From: Treponema sp.
GTDB taxonomy: Bacteria > Spirochaetota > Spirochaetia > Treponematales > Treponemataceae
NCBI GenBank assembly: GCA_024687165.1
Contig: JAILEY010000037.1
Location: 1 to 64,000 of the forward strand
Direction of reading: 5' to 3'
DNA length: 64,000 nucleotides
The notes below the pieces were generated by a model. That model ran no database searches. It was given only the letters and a program-made list of their open reading frames with translations, and was not told the DNA's origin. Position 1 is the first letter of the stretch; each line of letters begins with the position of its first letter. The position numbers were made by a program, and so were the translations under genes. Below are positions 7,888 through 16,440 of this stretch, one piece after another.

Positions 7888-8472
7888 TTAACTTGTAAAT
7901 TTTTGGGCAGGAGTAACAATCCACATTGCACGAAGAGGAACTGAGCCTGTATTTTTTATATTATGAGGTTCGTGTGCACTGAAAGTTATGCTGTCTCCTT
8001 CGTGGAGTTCATATGTTTTGTCTGCGTAGTGAAGTGTTCCGCTTCCCTGAAGAATAAGCCCCATCTCTTTTCCGATGTGTCCGTACTTTCCGCGGTGAGT
8101 CTGGCTACCTGCTGGAATTGTAATTATGTAGCTTTCAAAATTGTGCTGCTCATCGTTAGAAAAAGAATCTGAAAGTTCTTCGTAAAGAATTTTTTCGTCG
8201 TTGAGCTTTCGCCTCTCATCTATGTGAATTACTGTCACCGGGCGCTGTCGTGAGTATTCTTCAAAAAGATATTCCAGGTTTATGTCCAGAATCGAAGCAA
8301 GGTTCAGCAATGTGTCGATTGCAGGAGAAACTTTATTGTGTTCAATCTGTGAAACAAGGCTTTCGCTTACACCCGCGAGTTTTGCAACGGCCTTAAGGGT
8401 CATGTGTTTTTTCTCTCGCGCGTCACGGAGCTTTTCACCAAAGTGATATGTCTTTTTTTCTGATTCTTCCAT
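7888..8472 (-). CDS. XRE-family regulator with cupin domain
   Basis: A 194-residue transcription factor. Residues about 10-65 are an XRE helix-turn-helix (LRDAREKKHMTLKAVAKLAG, VSESLVSQIEHNKVSP). Residues about 110-190 form a cupin barrel with GSGTLHYADKTYELHEGDSI and HEPHN, which would sense a small ligand. I start at the ATG at 8472; an in-frame TTG at 8493 overlaps the upstream gene by 11 bp. Such proteins usually control polyamine, sugar or amino-acid genes. Here it sits between a protein of unknown function and a mutagenic polymerase, so its regulon may involve the operon itself. Confidence 0.85.
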   Translation of the reverse strand: MEESEKKTYHFGEKLRDAREKKHMTLKAVAKLAGVSESLVSQIEHNKVSPAIDTLLNLASILDINLEYLFEEYSRQRPVTVIHIDERRKLNDEKILYEELSDSFSNDEQHNFESYIITIPAGSQTHRGKYGHIGKEMGLILQGSGTLHYADKTYELHEGDSITFSAHEPHNIKNTGSVPLRAMWIVTPAQKFTS

Positions 8473-8482
8473 AATTAATAAC

Positions 8483-9559
8483 TCATTTTGCAAAAGAATC
8501 GTTCTTCTGCTTTTCTTTATTTTTTTCCATTACAAAACGGATGAAGTGGTCTTCAAGTGTATTTTTAGGTCCTTCAAGATGCAGTCGGTTTCTTGTGCGC
8601 GCATTATCACGGCGGACTGTATAAAGAAGATAGAAATCCCTGTAATCAAGGTTGATGTCTGTTTTTACATGTTCACCAAGGTAAGAACTTACTTCATCAC
8701 GCCCGATTGATTTTACACCTTTGTCACGAAGAAGCGCTTTTAGTCTGAGAATCTGTTCGTGTGAAATGCCAAAAAGGAATTCTTCCATTGCCTGTGTTAC
8801 ATCAGGATCTGCAAGTTTTTCGCGGATGAAGGCATTCCACTGATCGTCCATCTGCATTGTTACCATTAAAAGCTCACTCGTTCCCATCATTGTTCCGAAT
8901 GCAGGAGCTAGTCGTCTTCTGGCAAACCATACAGTCTGCAAAACCGGTGCAATATCTGACATTGTCTGGTCGCTTCTGTGTTCCCAGAGAATAATCAGTG
9001 AGTTTGCAAGTTCGCGCCTTAAATCAAGAGAAATTGTTTTATCTTTCAAAAGATTCAGGTAAACGTCTTCTGCCATCAGCGTAAGAACCATAGAACTTGT
9101 TTCGTCTGAATACTCTTTTACCTGCTTGTCATCCATTTTGGCGTAGTTTTTTGCCAGCTTGGACATTGAAAAGAAAGTGTGAATTTTTGCAACAAGAAAT
9201 GCTTTTCCAAGAATAGCCTTTGACGGCATGTGAAGCATTGTATCACCGTCTTCCTGATAAGAAACGAGTGTTTCTACAAGAGCTTCCGGAGTGCGGGTAG
9301 AAGTTGTTGTGTTTGCCCTTTCAAGAAGTGAAGGGAATGCAGCAATTGATTCAGCAAGTTTTGTAACGTCATCAAGTCTTGTTTCCAATCTGTCCAGTCT
9401 GTCTGGAGCATTTACTGCAAGAGCCTGCCTCAGGTGATTTATGAGATGCTGCTGGTAATCTGTAAATACAACAATTCCCGTTTTGAATATTGAATCATTC
9501 TTTTCCGTATTTGAATCAAAAAATTCATCAATATTAACAGGAGTAAATTCCATACCCAT
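8483..9559 (-). CDS. Conserved hypothetical cytoplasmic protein, operon leader
   Basis: A 358-residue soluble, mainly helical protein that I cannot assign to a named family. There is no signal peptide, membrane segment or obvious catalytic motif. Features include a helical stretch RLDRLETRLDDVTKLAES and a charged tail (MEKNKEKQKNDSFAK). It is the first gene of the unit with the XRE-cupin regulator and the Y-family polymerase. The start could be the ATG at 9559 or at 9553. There is no ribosome site before either; a promoter hexamer lies 10 nt upstream of the first. Spirochaete-restricted distribution is a guess. Confidence 0.6.
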   Translation of the reverse strand: MGMEFTPVNIDEFFDSNTEKNDSIFKTGIVVFTDYQQHLINHLRQALAVNAPDRLDRLETRLDDVTKLAESIAAFPSLLERANTTTSTRTPEALVETLVSYQEDGDTMLHMPSKAILGKAFLVAKIHTFFSMSKLAKNYAKMDDKQVKEYSDETSSMVLTLMAEDVYLNLLKDKTISLDLRRELANSLIILWEHRSDQTMSDIAPVLQTVWFARRRLAPAFGTMMGTSELLMVTMQMDDQWNAFIREKLADPDVTQAMEEFLFGISHEQILRLKALLRDKGVKSIGRDEVSSYLGEHVKTDINLDYRDFYLLYTVRRDNARTRNRLHLEGPKNTLEDHFIRFVMEKNKEKQKNDSFAK

Positions 9560-9569
9560 TGTAGTTTAG

Positions 9570-9598
9570 ATTATATCATCAATAGAAAGGATTAGCAA
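9570..9598 (-). promoter_or_regulatory. Promoter of the leftward three-gene operon
   Basis: On the minus strand TTGCTA (9598-9593), 17-bp spacer, TATAAT (9575-9570). Only 10 nt separate the -10 hexamer from the ATG at 9559, so the 5' leader would be a few bases at most. Confidence 0.6.
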
Positions 9599-9630
9599 AG
9601 ACAAAAATAACCTTTTAAAGCGTTTGTGCC

Positions 9631-9642
9631 GATAATTGAAAT
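9631..9642 (+). promoter_or_regulatory. -10-like element 6 nt before the vWA gene
   Basis: GATAAT (9631-9636) is followed by six bases and the ATG at 9643, with no ribosome site. No convincing -35 is present, so this is one of the weaker examples of the short-leader layout. Confidence 0.4.
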
Positions 9643-10845
9643 ATGAAAAAGTCTTTTGCAGTATTATTAGTTTTTTTTGTAAGTTTTCCGTTTTTTTCAC
9701 AGCAGACAAGGGGAATCGTAAAAAATCCTTCGATGCAGGTTCTCAAAGAAGATCTTGTAATTGTAAATCATCGTGATTCAGCCGGTGTAAGAACTGGAAT
9801 CGATTTGTATATAAGGAAGAAATCTAACGTAAAAAGTGTAATGCTTTGTGAAACTGTTAAAGATAAAGCCGGAAAAGAAGCGAGCTATGCGTACCGTGCA
9901 AAAGAATTTAATGAAGTAAATGGAAATGAAAAACGATATCTTGACGGCAAAGAACTTAAATCAGAATATTCAAAATACAGTTTGATCTCTTCTACTGTTG
10001 TAAATCATCCTAAGCTTGGAGAATGTTTTCATATTTATATTCCAAATGAACTTGAGTACGGCTATCCCTGGTCAAGAAACGGGACAATTACGATTGGAAA
10101 AGGAACTTTCATAAACATCAGAACTTTTGAAAAACCTTACGGCGATTATGACGCAACATACATGGATAATCCGTTTATGTTCAATTTTGAAGAAAAGAAA
10201 AAAGAGCCACCAGAAAAAAAAGAAGTTGAGCTTACTGATGATTACAATGTTGAAGCAGCTTCAAAATTTGCAGAGCTTGCGACAGAAGGAAAGGGGCTTC
10301 TTTATTATTCAAAAAAAGAAAATCTTAAAAAGGATTTAATCTCTGCCGTAGATGCAATGAAAGGTGAAAAGATTGATATTGTTTTTGCAATTGATACAAC
10401 AGGCAGCATGAAGGATGATATGAAGGTTCTTCAGGAAGAATGGATAGGAGAATTTATAAATCAGATTGAAAAGAAAAATGATTACAGAATCGGGCTTTTG
10501 TTCTACAGGGATTATAACGATTCTTATTCCTACAAAGGGCTTCCTGTAAAATATTTCCCGTTTACAGAAAAAACAAAACAGTTTGTAAAAAATTTAAATT
10601 CAGTTTATATCCGCGGAAACGAAGGCGGCGATATTCCTGAAGCTGTATATGAAGCTTTGTACGCATCCCTTGAATTCTATGACTGGCGCAAAGATGCAGA
10701 AAAAAAGATTGTACTTCTTGGAGATGCAGAACCGCACTCGGATCCAAGAGGCATCAAAAAAATCAACCTTGAGAAAGTTTCAAAGCTCGCAAAAGAAAAA
10801 AATGTTACTCTTGACTGCATAATCGTCCCAGACGAGAAAGAATAA
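9643..10845 (+). CDS. Secreted von Willebrand factor A domain protein
   Basis: A 400-residue protein with a signal peptide (MKKSFAVLLVFFVSFPFFS, no lipobox cysteine). The middle region is β-rich with a Lys/Glu-rich linker (KKKEPPEKKEVE) near residue 190. The carboxy-terminal half is a vWA domain beginning DIVFAIDTTGSMKDDM near residue 245. This is a MIDAS metal site of the DxTxS form, D-T-T-G-S, in place of the usual DxSxS. It ends LDCIIVPDEKE without an anchor. vWA domains bind protein ligands through a divalent metal; the target is unknown. It lies 54 bp upstream of a hybrid kinase in the same direction. Confidence 0.8.
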   Translation: MKKSFAVLLVFFVSFPFFSQQTRGIVKNPSMQVLKEDLVIVNHRDSAGVRTGIDLYIRKKSNVKSVMLCETVKDKAGKEASYAYRAKEFNEVNGNEKRYLDGKELKSEYSKYSLISSTVVNHPKLGECFHIYIPNELEYGYPWSRNGTITIGKGTFINIRTFEKPYGDYDATYMDNPFMFNFEEKKKEPPEKKEVELTDDYNVEAASKFAELATEGKGLLYYSKKENLKKDLISAVDAMKGEKIDIVFAIDTTGSMKDDMKVLQEEWIGEFINQIEKKNDYRIGLLFYRDYNDSYSYKGLPVKYFPFTEKTKQFVKNLNSVYIRGNEGGDIPEAVYEALYASLEFYDWRKDAEKKIVLLGDAEPHSDPRGIKKINLEKVSKLAKEKNVTLDCIIVPDEKE

Positions 10846-10899
10846 ATTTCAATGCAAAGATAGACTTTATGCATTACAATTTATGGTTGAGGGCAAACC

Positions 10900-13122
10900 A
10901 TGAATTTTTTGAAAAGAATAATCAGGTACGGATTATACAACGGGCTCAATAAAGATCAGTATCTTGCAATTAATGATGAGATAAATAATCATAACCGCGC
11001 GATGCTTATTATTCTTTCCAGCATCACAATGATTCTCTCTGCCCTGATGGTAGTTGTCTCTTTTACCTTTGGCGTTATAAAGGAAAATAAATATCTGTAT
11101 GCTGTAATTTTATTAATTTTTTCCTTTCTTTTTTTTATTTCAAAATTTGCAAAGCGCAAAAAAACAAATTTTTATAAATTCCTGGCGATGATCTGGATTA
11201 TAACATTTGTCGCAATCGGACTTTTTTTTGCCGTTAAGCCTTCAAGTATCAATGATAAAACGACTCTTTTTCTTGTTTTTAATTTTATAGGTCCGATGTT
11301 TTTTTGCATTCCTGGATTTTCATTTACTTTAATAACTTTATTTCTTGAAGCAGTTTATATCGGTATTTTTTTTACGATTGGAAGATATACAGATAATTTT
11401 TTGATGAATGTTGTAAACTCCGTTGTTTATGCTCTTGGTGCTATTATGTGCGGTAATGTTGTAATGGGAAATAAAGCAAAAAGTATGTACCATGCCTTTG
11501 AAAATCTTCGCACAGAAGAGCTTGAGCATTTGAATGCTTCTTTAAGACAGCAGTACAACATCGTAAATTCTATTTCCTTTATGTTTTATGCCGTGTATTA
11601 TGGAGATCTTGAAAAAAATACCGTTACTGAAATTTCTCATTTTGAACCGATTTCTATTGCTGGAGAAGATAATAATTCACCGTCAAAAATAATGAATCTG
11701 ATCTGTGAAAAATTCATTTCTGAAAAATATGCTCCTCAGGTGCGTAAACTTGCTGATACTGAATATCTTCAGGATGAACTTAAGAATAAAGATTTTATAA
11801 GCCTTGAATTCCTTGGACTATTTGAGAACTGGGGACGAATTATCTGTATCCCTGTTGAAAAAAATAATGGTAAAACGACAAAGGTTCTATGGTGTTTTGA
11901 AAATATTGATGAGCAGAAAAAAAGAGAATTTGCATCACAGAAGCTTCTTATGGATGCACTTGATGCCGCAAAGAAAGCTGATCATGCAAAAAGTACGTTC
12001 CTTTTCAATATGTCGCATGATATCAGAACTCCGATGAATGCAATCCTTGGATATGCAAGTCTTTTAGATAAAAATAATTTAATTGATGAATCTCAGCGAA
12101 GATATGTTTCAGGAATTTTGTCTTCAGGAAATCAGCTGCTTGGATTGATAAACAGCGTTCTTGAAACTGCAAGAATTGAAAGCGGAAAAATGGAACTGAA
12201 TGAGGATATAATTTTTATAGAAAAAGTTAAGGATAATATTTTTGATGTGTTCAAACCGCTTTCAGATAACAAGAAACTTGAGCTGTCTGTTGAAGTTGAT
12301 GTGACACATAGTTATGTTTATGCAGATGCCGTAAAGATAAATGAAATCGTAATGAACATTGTAAGTAATGCAATAAAATATACTGACCACGGATCTGTAA
12401 AAGTTAAATTAACGGAAGAGCAGACTGAAGATAAGGATGTCGGAAATTATGTTCTTTCTGTTAAAGATACTGGAATTGGTATTTCTGAAAAATTTCTTCC
12501 GCATATTTTTGAATCTTTTTCGCGTGAAAAAACTGCTACAGAAAGCAATATTGCAGGAACTGGTCTTGGGCTTGATATTACAAAGAAGCTTATTGAACTG
12601 ATGGGCGGAACTATTGATGTAAAGAGTGAACTTGGAAAAGGCTCTGAATTTATCTGCAGCATTCCTTTTAAAATTTCAAATGAAGAAGATTACCGCAAAA
12701 AGCATGAGCACGGGCAGATTGATGAGTACAGTCTTAAAGATATGAGAATTCTTCTTGCTGAAGATAATATGCTGAATGCAGATATTGGAATTGAAATTCT
12801 TTCTGATTATGGTGCTGAAGTTGAATGGGTAAAAAATGGTCAGGCCTGTATCGATGCTTTGTGCTCTCATGATGGCGGATATTACAGTTTGATTTTGATG
12901 GATGTGCAGATGCCTGTGATGGACGGAATTGAAGCTACAAAGAAAATCAGGTGTTTACAGGATAAGGAAAAAGCTGATATTGCGATTGTTGCGATGACTG
13001 CAAATGCTTTTGAAGAGGACAGAAAAAACTGCCTGAGTGCCGGAATGAACGGATTTATTTCAAAGCCGATCAGAATTAATCTTGTAATGAAGACACTTTC
13101 CGACGTTCTGCAGACAGTCTGA
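10900..13122 (+). CDS. Membrane hybrid histidine kinase
   Basis: A 740-residue kinase. About six membrane helices occupy residues 30-190, then a spacer region. The HisKA motif FLFNMSHDIRTPMNAILG has the phospho-acceptor His near residue 373. The ATP-binding domain has VMNIVSNAIKYTDHG, VKDTGIGIS and GTGLGLDITKKL. A receiver domain fused at the carboxy end has LILMDVQMPVMDG with the acceptor Asp near 668, and a terminal KPI lysine. It lacks an output domain, so the signal must pass to a separate Hpt or regulator protein. GAGGG precedes the ATG. Its domain layout resembles the larger kinase at 36920-39841. Confidence 0.92.
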   Translation: MNFLKRIIRYGLYNGLNKDQYLAINDEINNHNRAMLIILSSITMILSALMVVVSFTFGVIKENKYLYAVILLIFSFLFFISKFAKRKKTNFYKFLAMIWIITFVAIGLFFAVKPSSINDKTTLFLVFNFIGPMFFCIPGFSFTLITLFLEAVYIGIFFTIGRYTDNFLMNVVNSVVYALGAIMCGNVVMGNKAKSMYHAFENLRTEELEHLNASLRQQYNIVNSISFMFYAVYYGDLEKNTVTEISHFEPISIAGEDNNSPSKIMNLICEKFISEKYAPQVRKLADTEYLQDELKNKDFISLEFLGLFENWGRIICIPVEKNNGKTTKVLWCFENIDEQKKREFASQKLLMDALDAAKKADHAKSTFLFNMSHDIRTPMNAILGYASLLDKNNLIDESQRRYVSGILSSGNQLLGLINSVLETARIESGKMELNEDIIFIEKVKDNIFDVFKPLSDNKKLELSVEVDVTHSYVYADAVKINEIVMNIVSNAIKYTDHGSVKVKLTEEQTEDKDVGNYVLSVKDTGIGISEKFLPHIFESFSREKTATESNIAGTGLGLDITKKLIELMGGTIDVKSELGKGSEFICSIPFKISNEEDYRKKHEHGQIDEYSLKDMRILLAEDNMLNADIGIEILSDYGAEVEWVKNGQACIDALCSHDGGYYSLILMDVQMPVMDGIEATKKIRCLQDKEKADIAIVAMTANAFEEDRKNCLSAGMNGFISKPIRINLVMKTLSDVLQTV

Positions 13123-13135
13123 TTTTAAAATGCTT

Positions 13136-13543
13136 TTATTTTTTTGAAGCTCTTGCTTTTTCTTCTTCAGCTTCAAGAATTTTTTTCATGTCGTTTTCTG
13201 CAAGCTTTTTGAATGCTCCAGGAAGCTGTCCAGGCTGACTCTTTGAATAGATTGTAAGGATTTCTTCGAGCATCGGTTTTGCAGTTTCATATTTCTTCTT
13301 CTTAACGTAAATGTGTGCTATTTCAAATCTTCCTTCAACATATACCGCTGTGTCAGTTCCGTAGCGCTGTATCAATTTTCCGTAATAGAAAAGTGCGTTT
13401 TTTGAATTGTTGTTGTTCTGCTCAGTCTGAGCCATCTGAATGATTTCTCTTGCTGTTGCATCTGCTTTTGGTTCTTCCGGGGCAGATCTGCATGATGATA
13501 AAATTGCGCACAAAGCAAGTGCTGTAAAAATTGTCTTTTTCAT
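13136..13543 (-). CDS. Small lipoprotein, TPR-like
   Basis: A 135-residue predicted lipoprotein: signal peptide MKKTIFTALALCAILSSC with the lipobox cysteine at residue 18. The mature part is helical with TPR-like spacing (NALFYYGKLIQRYGTD, RFEIAHIYVKKKKYETAKPMLEEIL), similar to lipoproteins that scaffold envelope complexes. It converges with the upstream hybrid kinase with a 13-bp gap. There is no ribosome site; TATATT (13555-13550 on the minus strand) ends 6 nt before the ATG, with TTGAAC as a possible -35 (13578-13573). Confidence 0.75.
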   Translation of the reverse strand: MKKTIFTALALCAILSSCRSAPEEPKADATAREIIQMAQTEQNNNNSKNALFYYGKLIQRYGTDTAVYVEGRFEIAHIYVKKKKYETAKPMLEEILTIYSKSQPGQLPGAFKKLAENDMKKILEAEEEKARASKK

Positions 13544-13578
13544 GTTTTAAATATACCTTTTTTGATTATAAAGTTCAA
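13544..13578 (-). promoter_or_regulatory. Short-leader promoter of the TPR-like lipoprotein
   Basis: TTGAAC (13578-13573), 17-bp spacer, TATATT (13555-13550), then six bases to the ATG at 13543. No Shine-Dalgarno sequence. Confidence 0.55.
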
Positions 13579-13605
13579 ATGATATGCGGAAGCAGTCTTT
13601 CTTCA

Positions 13606-13633
13606 AAAAAAAAGACCGTCATAAAAGACGGCC
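13606..13633 (-). terminator. Rho-independent terminator of rpsU
   Basis: On the minus strand GGCCGTC (13633-13627), a six-base loop, GACGGTC (13620-13614), then a T-run of eight or more. It lies about 20 bp downstream of rpsU. Confidence 0.85.
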
Positions 13634-13654
13634 TTGTTCAGCATACTGATTCAA

Positions 13655-13867
13655 TTAGTAAGATACTCTTGAATCGTGTGGTTTGCTGTTTTTCTTCATC
13701 AACTTACGCTGCAAAGACTTGTTCTTGCGGTTAAGGATTGTTGAAGGTTTTTCGTAGTATTCGCGCTTTTTGTATTCACGGATAATACCTTCTTTTTCAA
13801 CCATTCTCTTAAAGCGTTTGATTGCTTTTTCAACGTTTTCGTTGTCGTCAACGATGATTGTTGCCAT
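13655..13867 (-). CDS. rpsU: 30S ribosomal protein S21
   Basis: A 70-residue S21: amino end [20 protein letters not shown], then [13 protein letters not shown] and a basic tail. It binds the 30S platform near the anti-Shine-Dalgarno helix and helps initiation on structured or SD-bearing mRNAs. The ATG follows AAGGATGGTGA. It is monocistronic, with its own promoter upstream and terminator downstream. Because many genes here lack ribosome sites, the stoichiometry of S21 on ribosomes could matter for which mRNAs are translated; that link is inference. Confidence 0.97.
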   Translation of the reverse strand: MATIIVDDNENVEKAIKRFKRMVEKEGIIREYKKREYYEKPSTILNRKNKSLQRKLMKKNSKPHDSRVSY

Positions 13868-13888
13868 TCTTTGTCACCATCCTTACCG

Positions 13889-13900
13889 GCGAAATTTCGC
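13889..13900. promoter_or_regulatory. 12-bp perfect palindrome in the rpsU leader
   Basis: GCGAAATTTCGC lies between the predicted rpsU start point and its ribosome site. It could be an operator or a short RNA hairpin. Confidence 0.4.
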
Positions 13901-13910
13901 AGGGACTTAG

Positions 13911-13940
13911 ATTATGAAGAAAATATAATCTTTTGTCAAT
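13911..13940 (-). promoter_or_regulatory. rpsU promoter
   Basis: TTGACA (13940-13935), 18-bp spacer, CATAAT (13916-13911) on the minus strand, giving a leader of about 35-40 nt that includes a real ribosome site. Confidence 0.65.
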
Positions 13941-13952
13941 AATAAAAATAAC

Positions 13953-14114
13953 TTAATAAAATTGTCTTCCGGTCGTCTTGCGTGTAACGAAACCGATGCT
14001 ATCGCATCTATATACTGTTTGTTGTAAAGTAACTATTTACTTTGTCGCTTTTCGACACCAACAAACAGAATATTTTCGCTCCACGCAATACTCCCTCGCG
14101 TCAATTTTATTAAG
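13953..14114. repeat. Dispersed three-way-junction inverted-repeat element, copy A1
   Basis: Occupies most of the 420-bp space between rpsU and potA. Outer stem CTTAATAAAATTG (13953-13965) pairs perfectly with CAATTTTATTAAG (14102-14114). An internal loop has TTCCGGTCGTC on one side and ACTCCCTCGCG on the other. Then TTGCGTG (13979-13985) pairs with CACGCAA (14083-14089), enclosing hairpin GATGC-TATC-GCATC and stem CTGTTTGTTG (14016-14025) with CAACAAACAG (14060-14069). It is closely related to 46882-47029, where the paired bases differ but still pair. The rest of this intergenic space (14115-14203) shows nothing I can name. Confidence 0.85.
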
Positions 14115-14287
14115 TTTGTTAGAATTCGAGATTAAGTCTAATACTAAATGCAGCGGGACGAATTTCGCTGAGAGCCGATTTATTTTTAAATTCATAAAAA
14201 CTATTGACAATTTTGCGTAATAAGACGAAATTAGCAGATAAGACGCTTGTTTTTAACGTCAATCAACTAGAAAGGAGTTGTACCCTA

Positions 14288-15478
14288 GTGAACGGAAGTA
14301 CAGTTTCTATTAACAACGTCTCAAAGCATTTTGGAGATTTCCATGCTCTTGATGACATCAATCTGACCATTAAGCAGGGTGAGTTTTTTTCACTGCTTGG
14401 TCCATCTGGTTGCGGAAAGACTACTCTTCTTCGCATTATTGCAGGCTTTGAATTCCCTGACGAAGGAGCTGTTCTTTTTGATGATAAGGACGTTGTGTCA
14501 CTTCCGCCAAACAAGCGTGAAAGCAACACTGTATTCCAGAGTTATGCACTTTTCCCTCATCTTTCAGTTTATGAAAATGTTGCTTTTCCTTTGAAGCTTA
14601 GAAAAGTTGATAAGGCAGTAATCGATGAAAAAGTAAAAAAATATCTCAGCCTTGTTCAGCTTGAACAACACATGTACAAGAAACCGAATCAGCTTTCCGG
14701 TGGACAAAGACAGCGTGTTGCAATTGCCCGTGCCCTCATCAACGAACCGAAAGTTCTTCTTCTTGATGAGCCTCTTTCTGCACTGGACGCAAAGCTTAGA
14801 GCTAATCTTCTTGTTGATCTTGATAATCTTCACGACAAAATCGGAATTACATTCATCTATGTTACTCATGATCAGAGTGAAGCACTTGCAGTTTCAGACA
14901 GAATTGCAGTAATGAATCAGGGAAAAGTTCTACAGGTTGGAACTCCTTTTGAAATTTACGAAAGTCCTGCCACACAGTTTGTTGCACAGTTCATCGGAGA
15001 AACAAATCTCTTTGAAGCAACAGTTGCTGAATGTGTTCCATATAAAGATCCAAAAGGACAGGATGAATATATGGTTACCTGTTCTGTTCCTGCACTTGGA
15101 AAACAGGCTGCACTTCCTACAGATTCTCCTGAGGTTGCTGCAGGTGATAAGTACATGATGGTAACTGATTATGATCATACTGAACCGGGGCAGAAGGTTG
15201 CATTTACAATCCGCCCTGAAAAAATCAGAATTACAAAAGATATTCCTGATATTCATGGAAGAAAAGATATCAATGTTTTCAAGGGCTTTGTTCAGGAACC
15301 GGTTTATACAGGCTTCCAGTCAAAGTTCTATGTTAAACTTGAAAACGGTGCTGTGATAAAAGTATTCAAGCAGCATACGAATTATCTTGATGACGGTCCA
15401 GAAATTGAATGGAAGGACGAAGTTTATGTTTCATGGTCTGCAGAAGACGGTTATGTAGTTGAGGATATTGAAAAATAA
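14288..15478 (+). CDS. potA: Spermidine/putrescine ABC transporter, ATPase PotA
   Basis: A 396-residue ABC ATPase. Walker A GPSGCGKTT, signature LSGGQRQRVAIARAL, Walker B VLLLDEPLSALD and a switch His (YVTHDQSEAL) are intact. The carboxy-terminal third is the TOBE-type regulatory domain typical of PotA. I start at GTG 14288 (protein begins with NGSTVSINNVSKHF), which has AAAGGAG about 10 nt upstream; an in-frame ATG at 14204 would add 28 unrelated residues and falls in a promoter-like TTGACA. It is the first of four tightly packed genes; its TAA overlaps potB's ATG (TAATG). It energises polyamine uptake. Confidence 0.93.
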   Translation: MNGSTVSINNVSKHFGDFHALDDINLTIKQGEFFSLLGPSGCGKTTLLRIIAGFEFPDEGAVLFDDKDVVSLPPNKRESNTVFQSYALFPHLSVYENVAFPLKLRKVDKAVIDEKVKKYLSLVQLEQHMYKKPNQLSGGQRQRVAIARALINEPKVLLLDEPLSALDAKLRANLLVDLDNLHDKIGITFIYVTHDQSEALAVSDRIAVMNQGKVLQVGTPFEIYESPATQFVAQFIGETNLFEATVAECVPYKDPKGQDEYMVTCSVPALGKQAALPTDSPEVAAGDKYMMVTDYDHTEPGQKVAFTIRPEKIRITKDIPDIHGRKDINVFKGFVQEPVYTGFQSKFYVKLENGAVIKVFKQHTNYLDDGPEIEWKDEVYVSWSAEDGYVVEDIEK

Positions 15479-16440
15479 TGGCAGAAAAAATCAGTGCAGA
15501 CTTGAAGCTTGCGTCTGCTGCATACAACCATAAGTTTAAAAAATTGAATCCGGGACCTTTTTATTCCTGGCCGATGGGATTGTGGTTTTCTTTGTTCTTC
15601 ATAGTTCCTATACTCATCATTGTTTACTATTCTTTTATGACTCGATCATTTAAGGGTGGTGTAGAGAATCATTTTACACTTGAAGCATACAAACAGATGT
15701 TAAGTCCTTCATACGTAAAAATTTTTGCAAGGACTTTTTTAATCACTGCGGTTGCAACTTTCATCACGATTGTAATTGCCCTTCCGTGTGGATATGCAAT
15801 GGCAAGAAGTAAACATCAGACTTTACTTTTGATTCTTGTAATCGTTCCGTTCCTTACAAACAGTTTGATCCGAATTTTTGCATGGAGAACTATTCTTGGA
15901 AGTGACGGCGTTTTGAATCAGGCTCTTGCTAAAATACATTTTCTGTTCAGCACAAAGCCTTTTGAACCTCATAAATTTCTTTACACAAGAGGCGCTGTAA
16001 TTCTTGTAAATATCTACATGTATCTGCCTTATGCAATTCTTCCGATTTTTACTGCTGTTGACAGATTTGATTTTACACTTCTTGAAGCAGCTCGTGATCT
16101 TGGTGCAACAAAACCTCAGTCGATGATGAAGATTCTTATTCCCGGAATCAGAAGCGGAATTTTAAGTGCAATCATTTTTACTTTCATTCCTATTTTTGGA
16201 AATTATACGGTCCCTGATCTTGTAGGAAACATGGATAGTTATATGGTAGGAAACATCATTGTTGATCAGATTAATAAAGCCAGAAATTATCCTCTTGCTT
16301 CTGCATTCAGTCTGGTAATTACACTCGTAAGTATGGGTTGTATTCTTCTTATGATTTCAAGCGGTAAAAAAGATGTTGAACTCAATAAAAAGAATTCAAG
16401 GGAAGATACTTCAGATCTTTTGACTCAGGTGGCAAAATGA
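15478..16440 (+). CDS. potB: Spermidine/putrescine ABC transporter permease PotB
   Basis: A 320-residue inner-membrane permease with six predicted helices and the permease EAA loop LLEAARDLGATKPQSMMKILIP split around the conserved EAARDLGA. It pairs with PotC as the transmembrane channel and docks on PotA through this loop. It starts within the stop codon of potA and overlaps potC by 4 bp (ATGA), so translation is coupled along the operon. The carboxy-terminal tail (KKDVELNKKNSREDTSDLL) is charged and cytoplasmic. Confidence 0.92.
   Translation: MAEKISADLKLASAAYNHKFKKLNPGPFYSWPMGLWFSLFFIVPILIIVYYSFMTRSFKGGVENHFTLEAYKQMLSPSYVKIFARTFLITAVATFITIVIALPCGYAMARSKHQTLLLILVIVPFLTNSLIRIFAWRTILGSDGVLNQALAKIHFLFSTKPFEPHKFLYTRGAVILVNIYMYLPYAILPIFTAVDRFDFTLLEAARDLGATKPQSMMKILIPGIRSGILSAIIFTFIPIFGNYTVPDLVGNMDSYMVGNIIVDQINKARNYPLASAFSLVITLVSMGCILLMISSGKKDVELNKKNSREDTSDLLTQVAK

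Noticed and set aside
13978-14220. 80-codon ORF between rpsU and potA, and a similar one at 46900-47133
   Set aside because: Both simply read through copies of the dispersed inverted-repeat element; their similarity is that of the element, and the frames diverge where the loops differ.
14204-14232. TTGACA as a potA promoter
   Set aside because: No acceptable -10 hexamer lies 15-19 bp downstream, so I did not list it as a promoter.
14204-14287. Upstream start for potA
   Set aside because: The extra 28 residues do not match PotA, and AAAGGAG is placed for the GTG at 14288.
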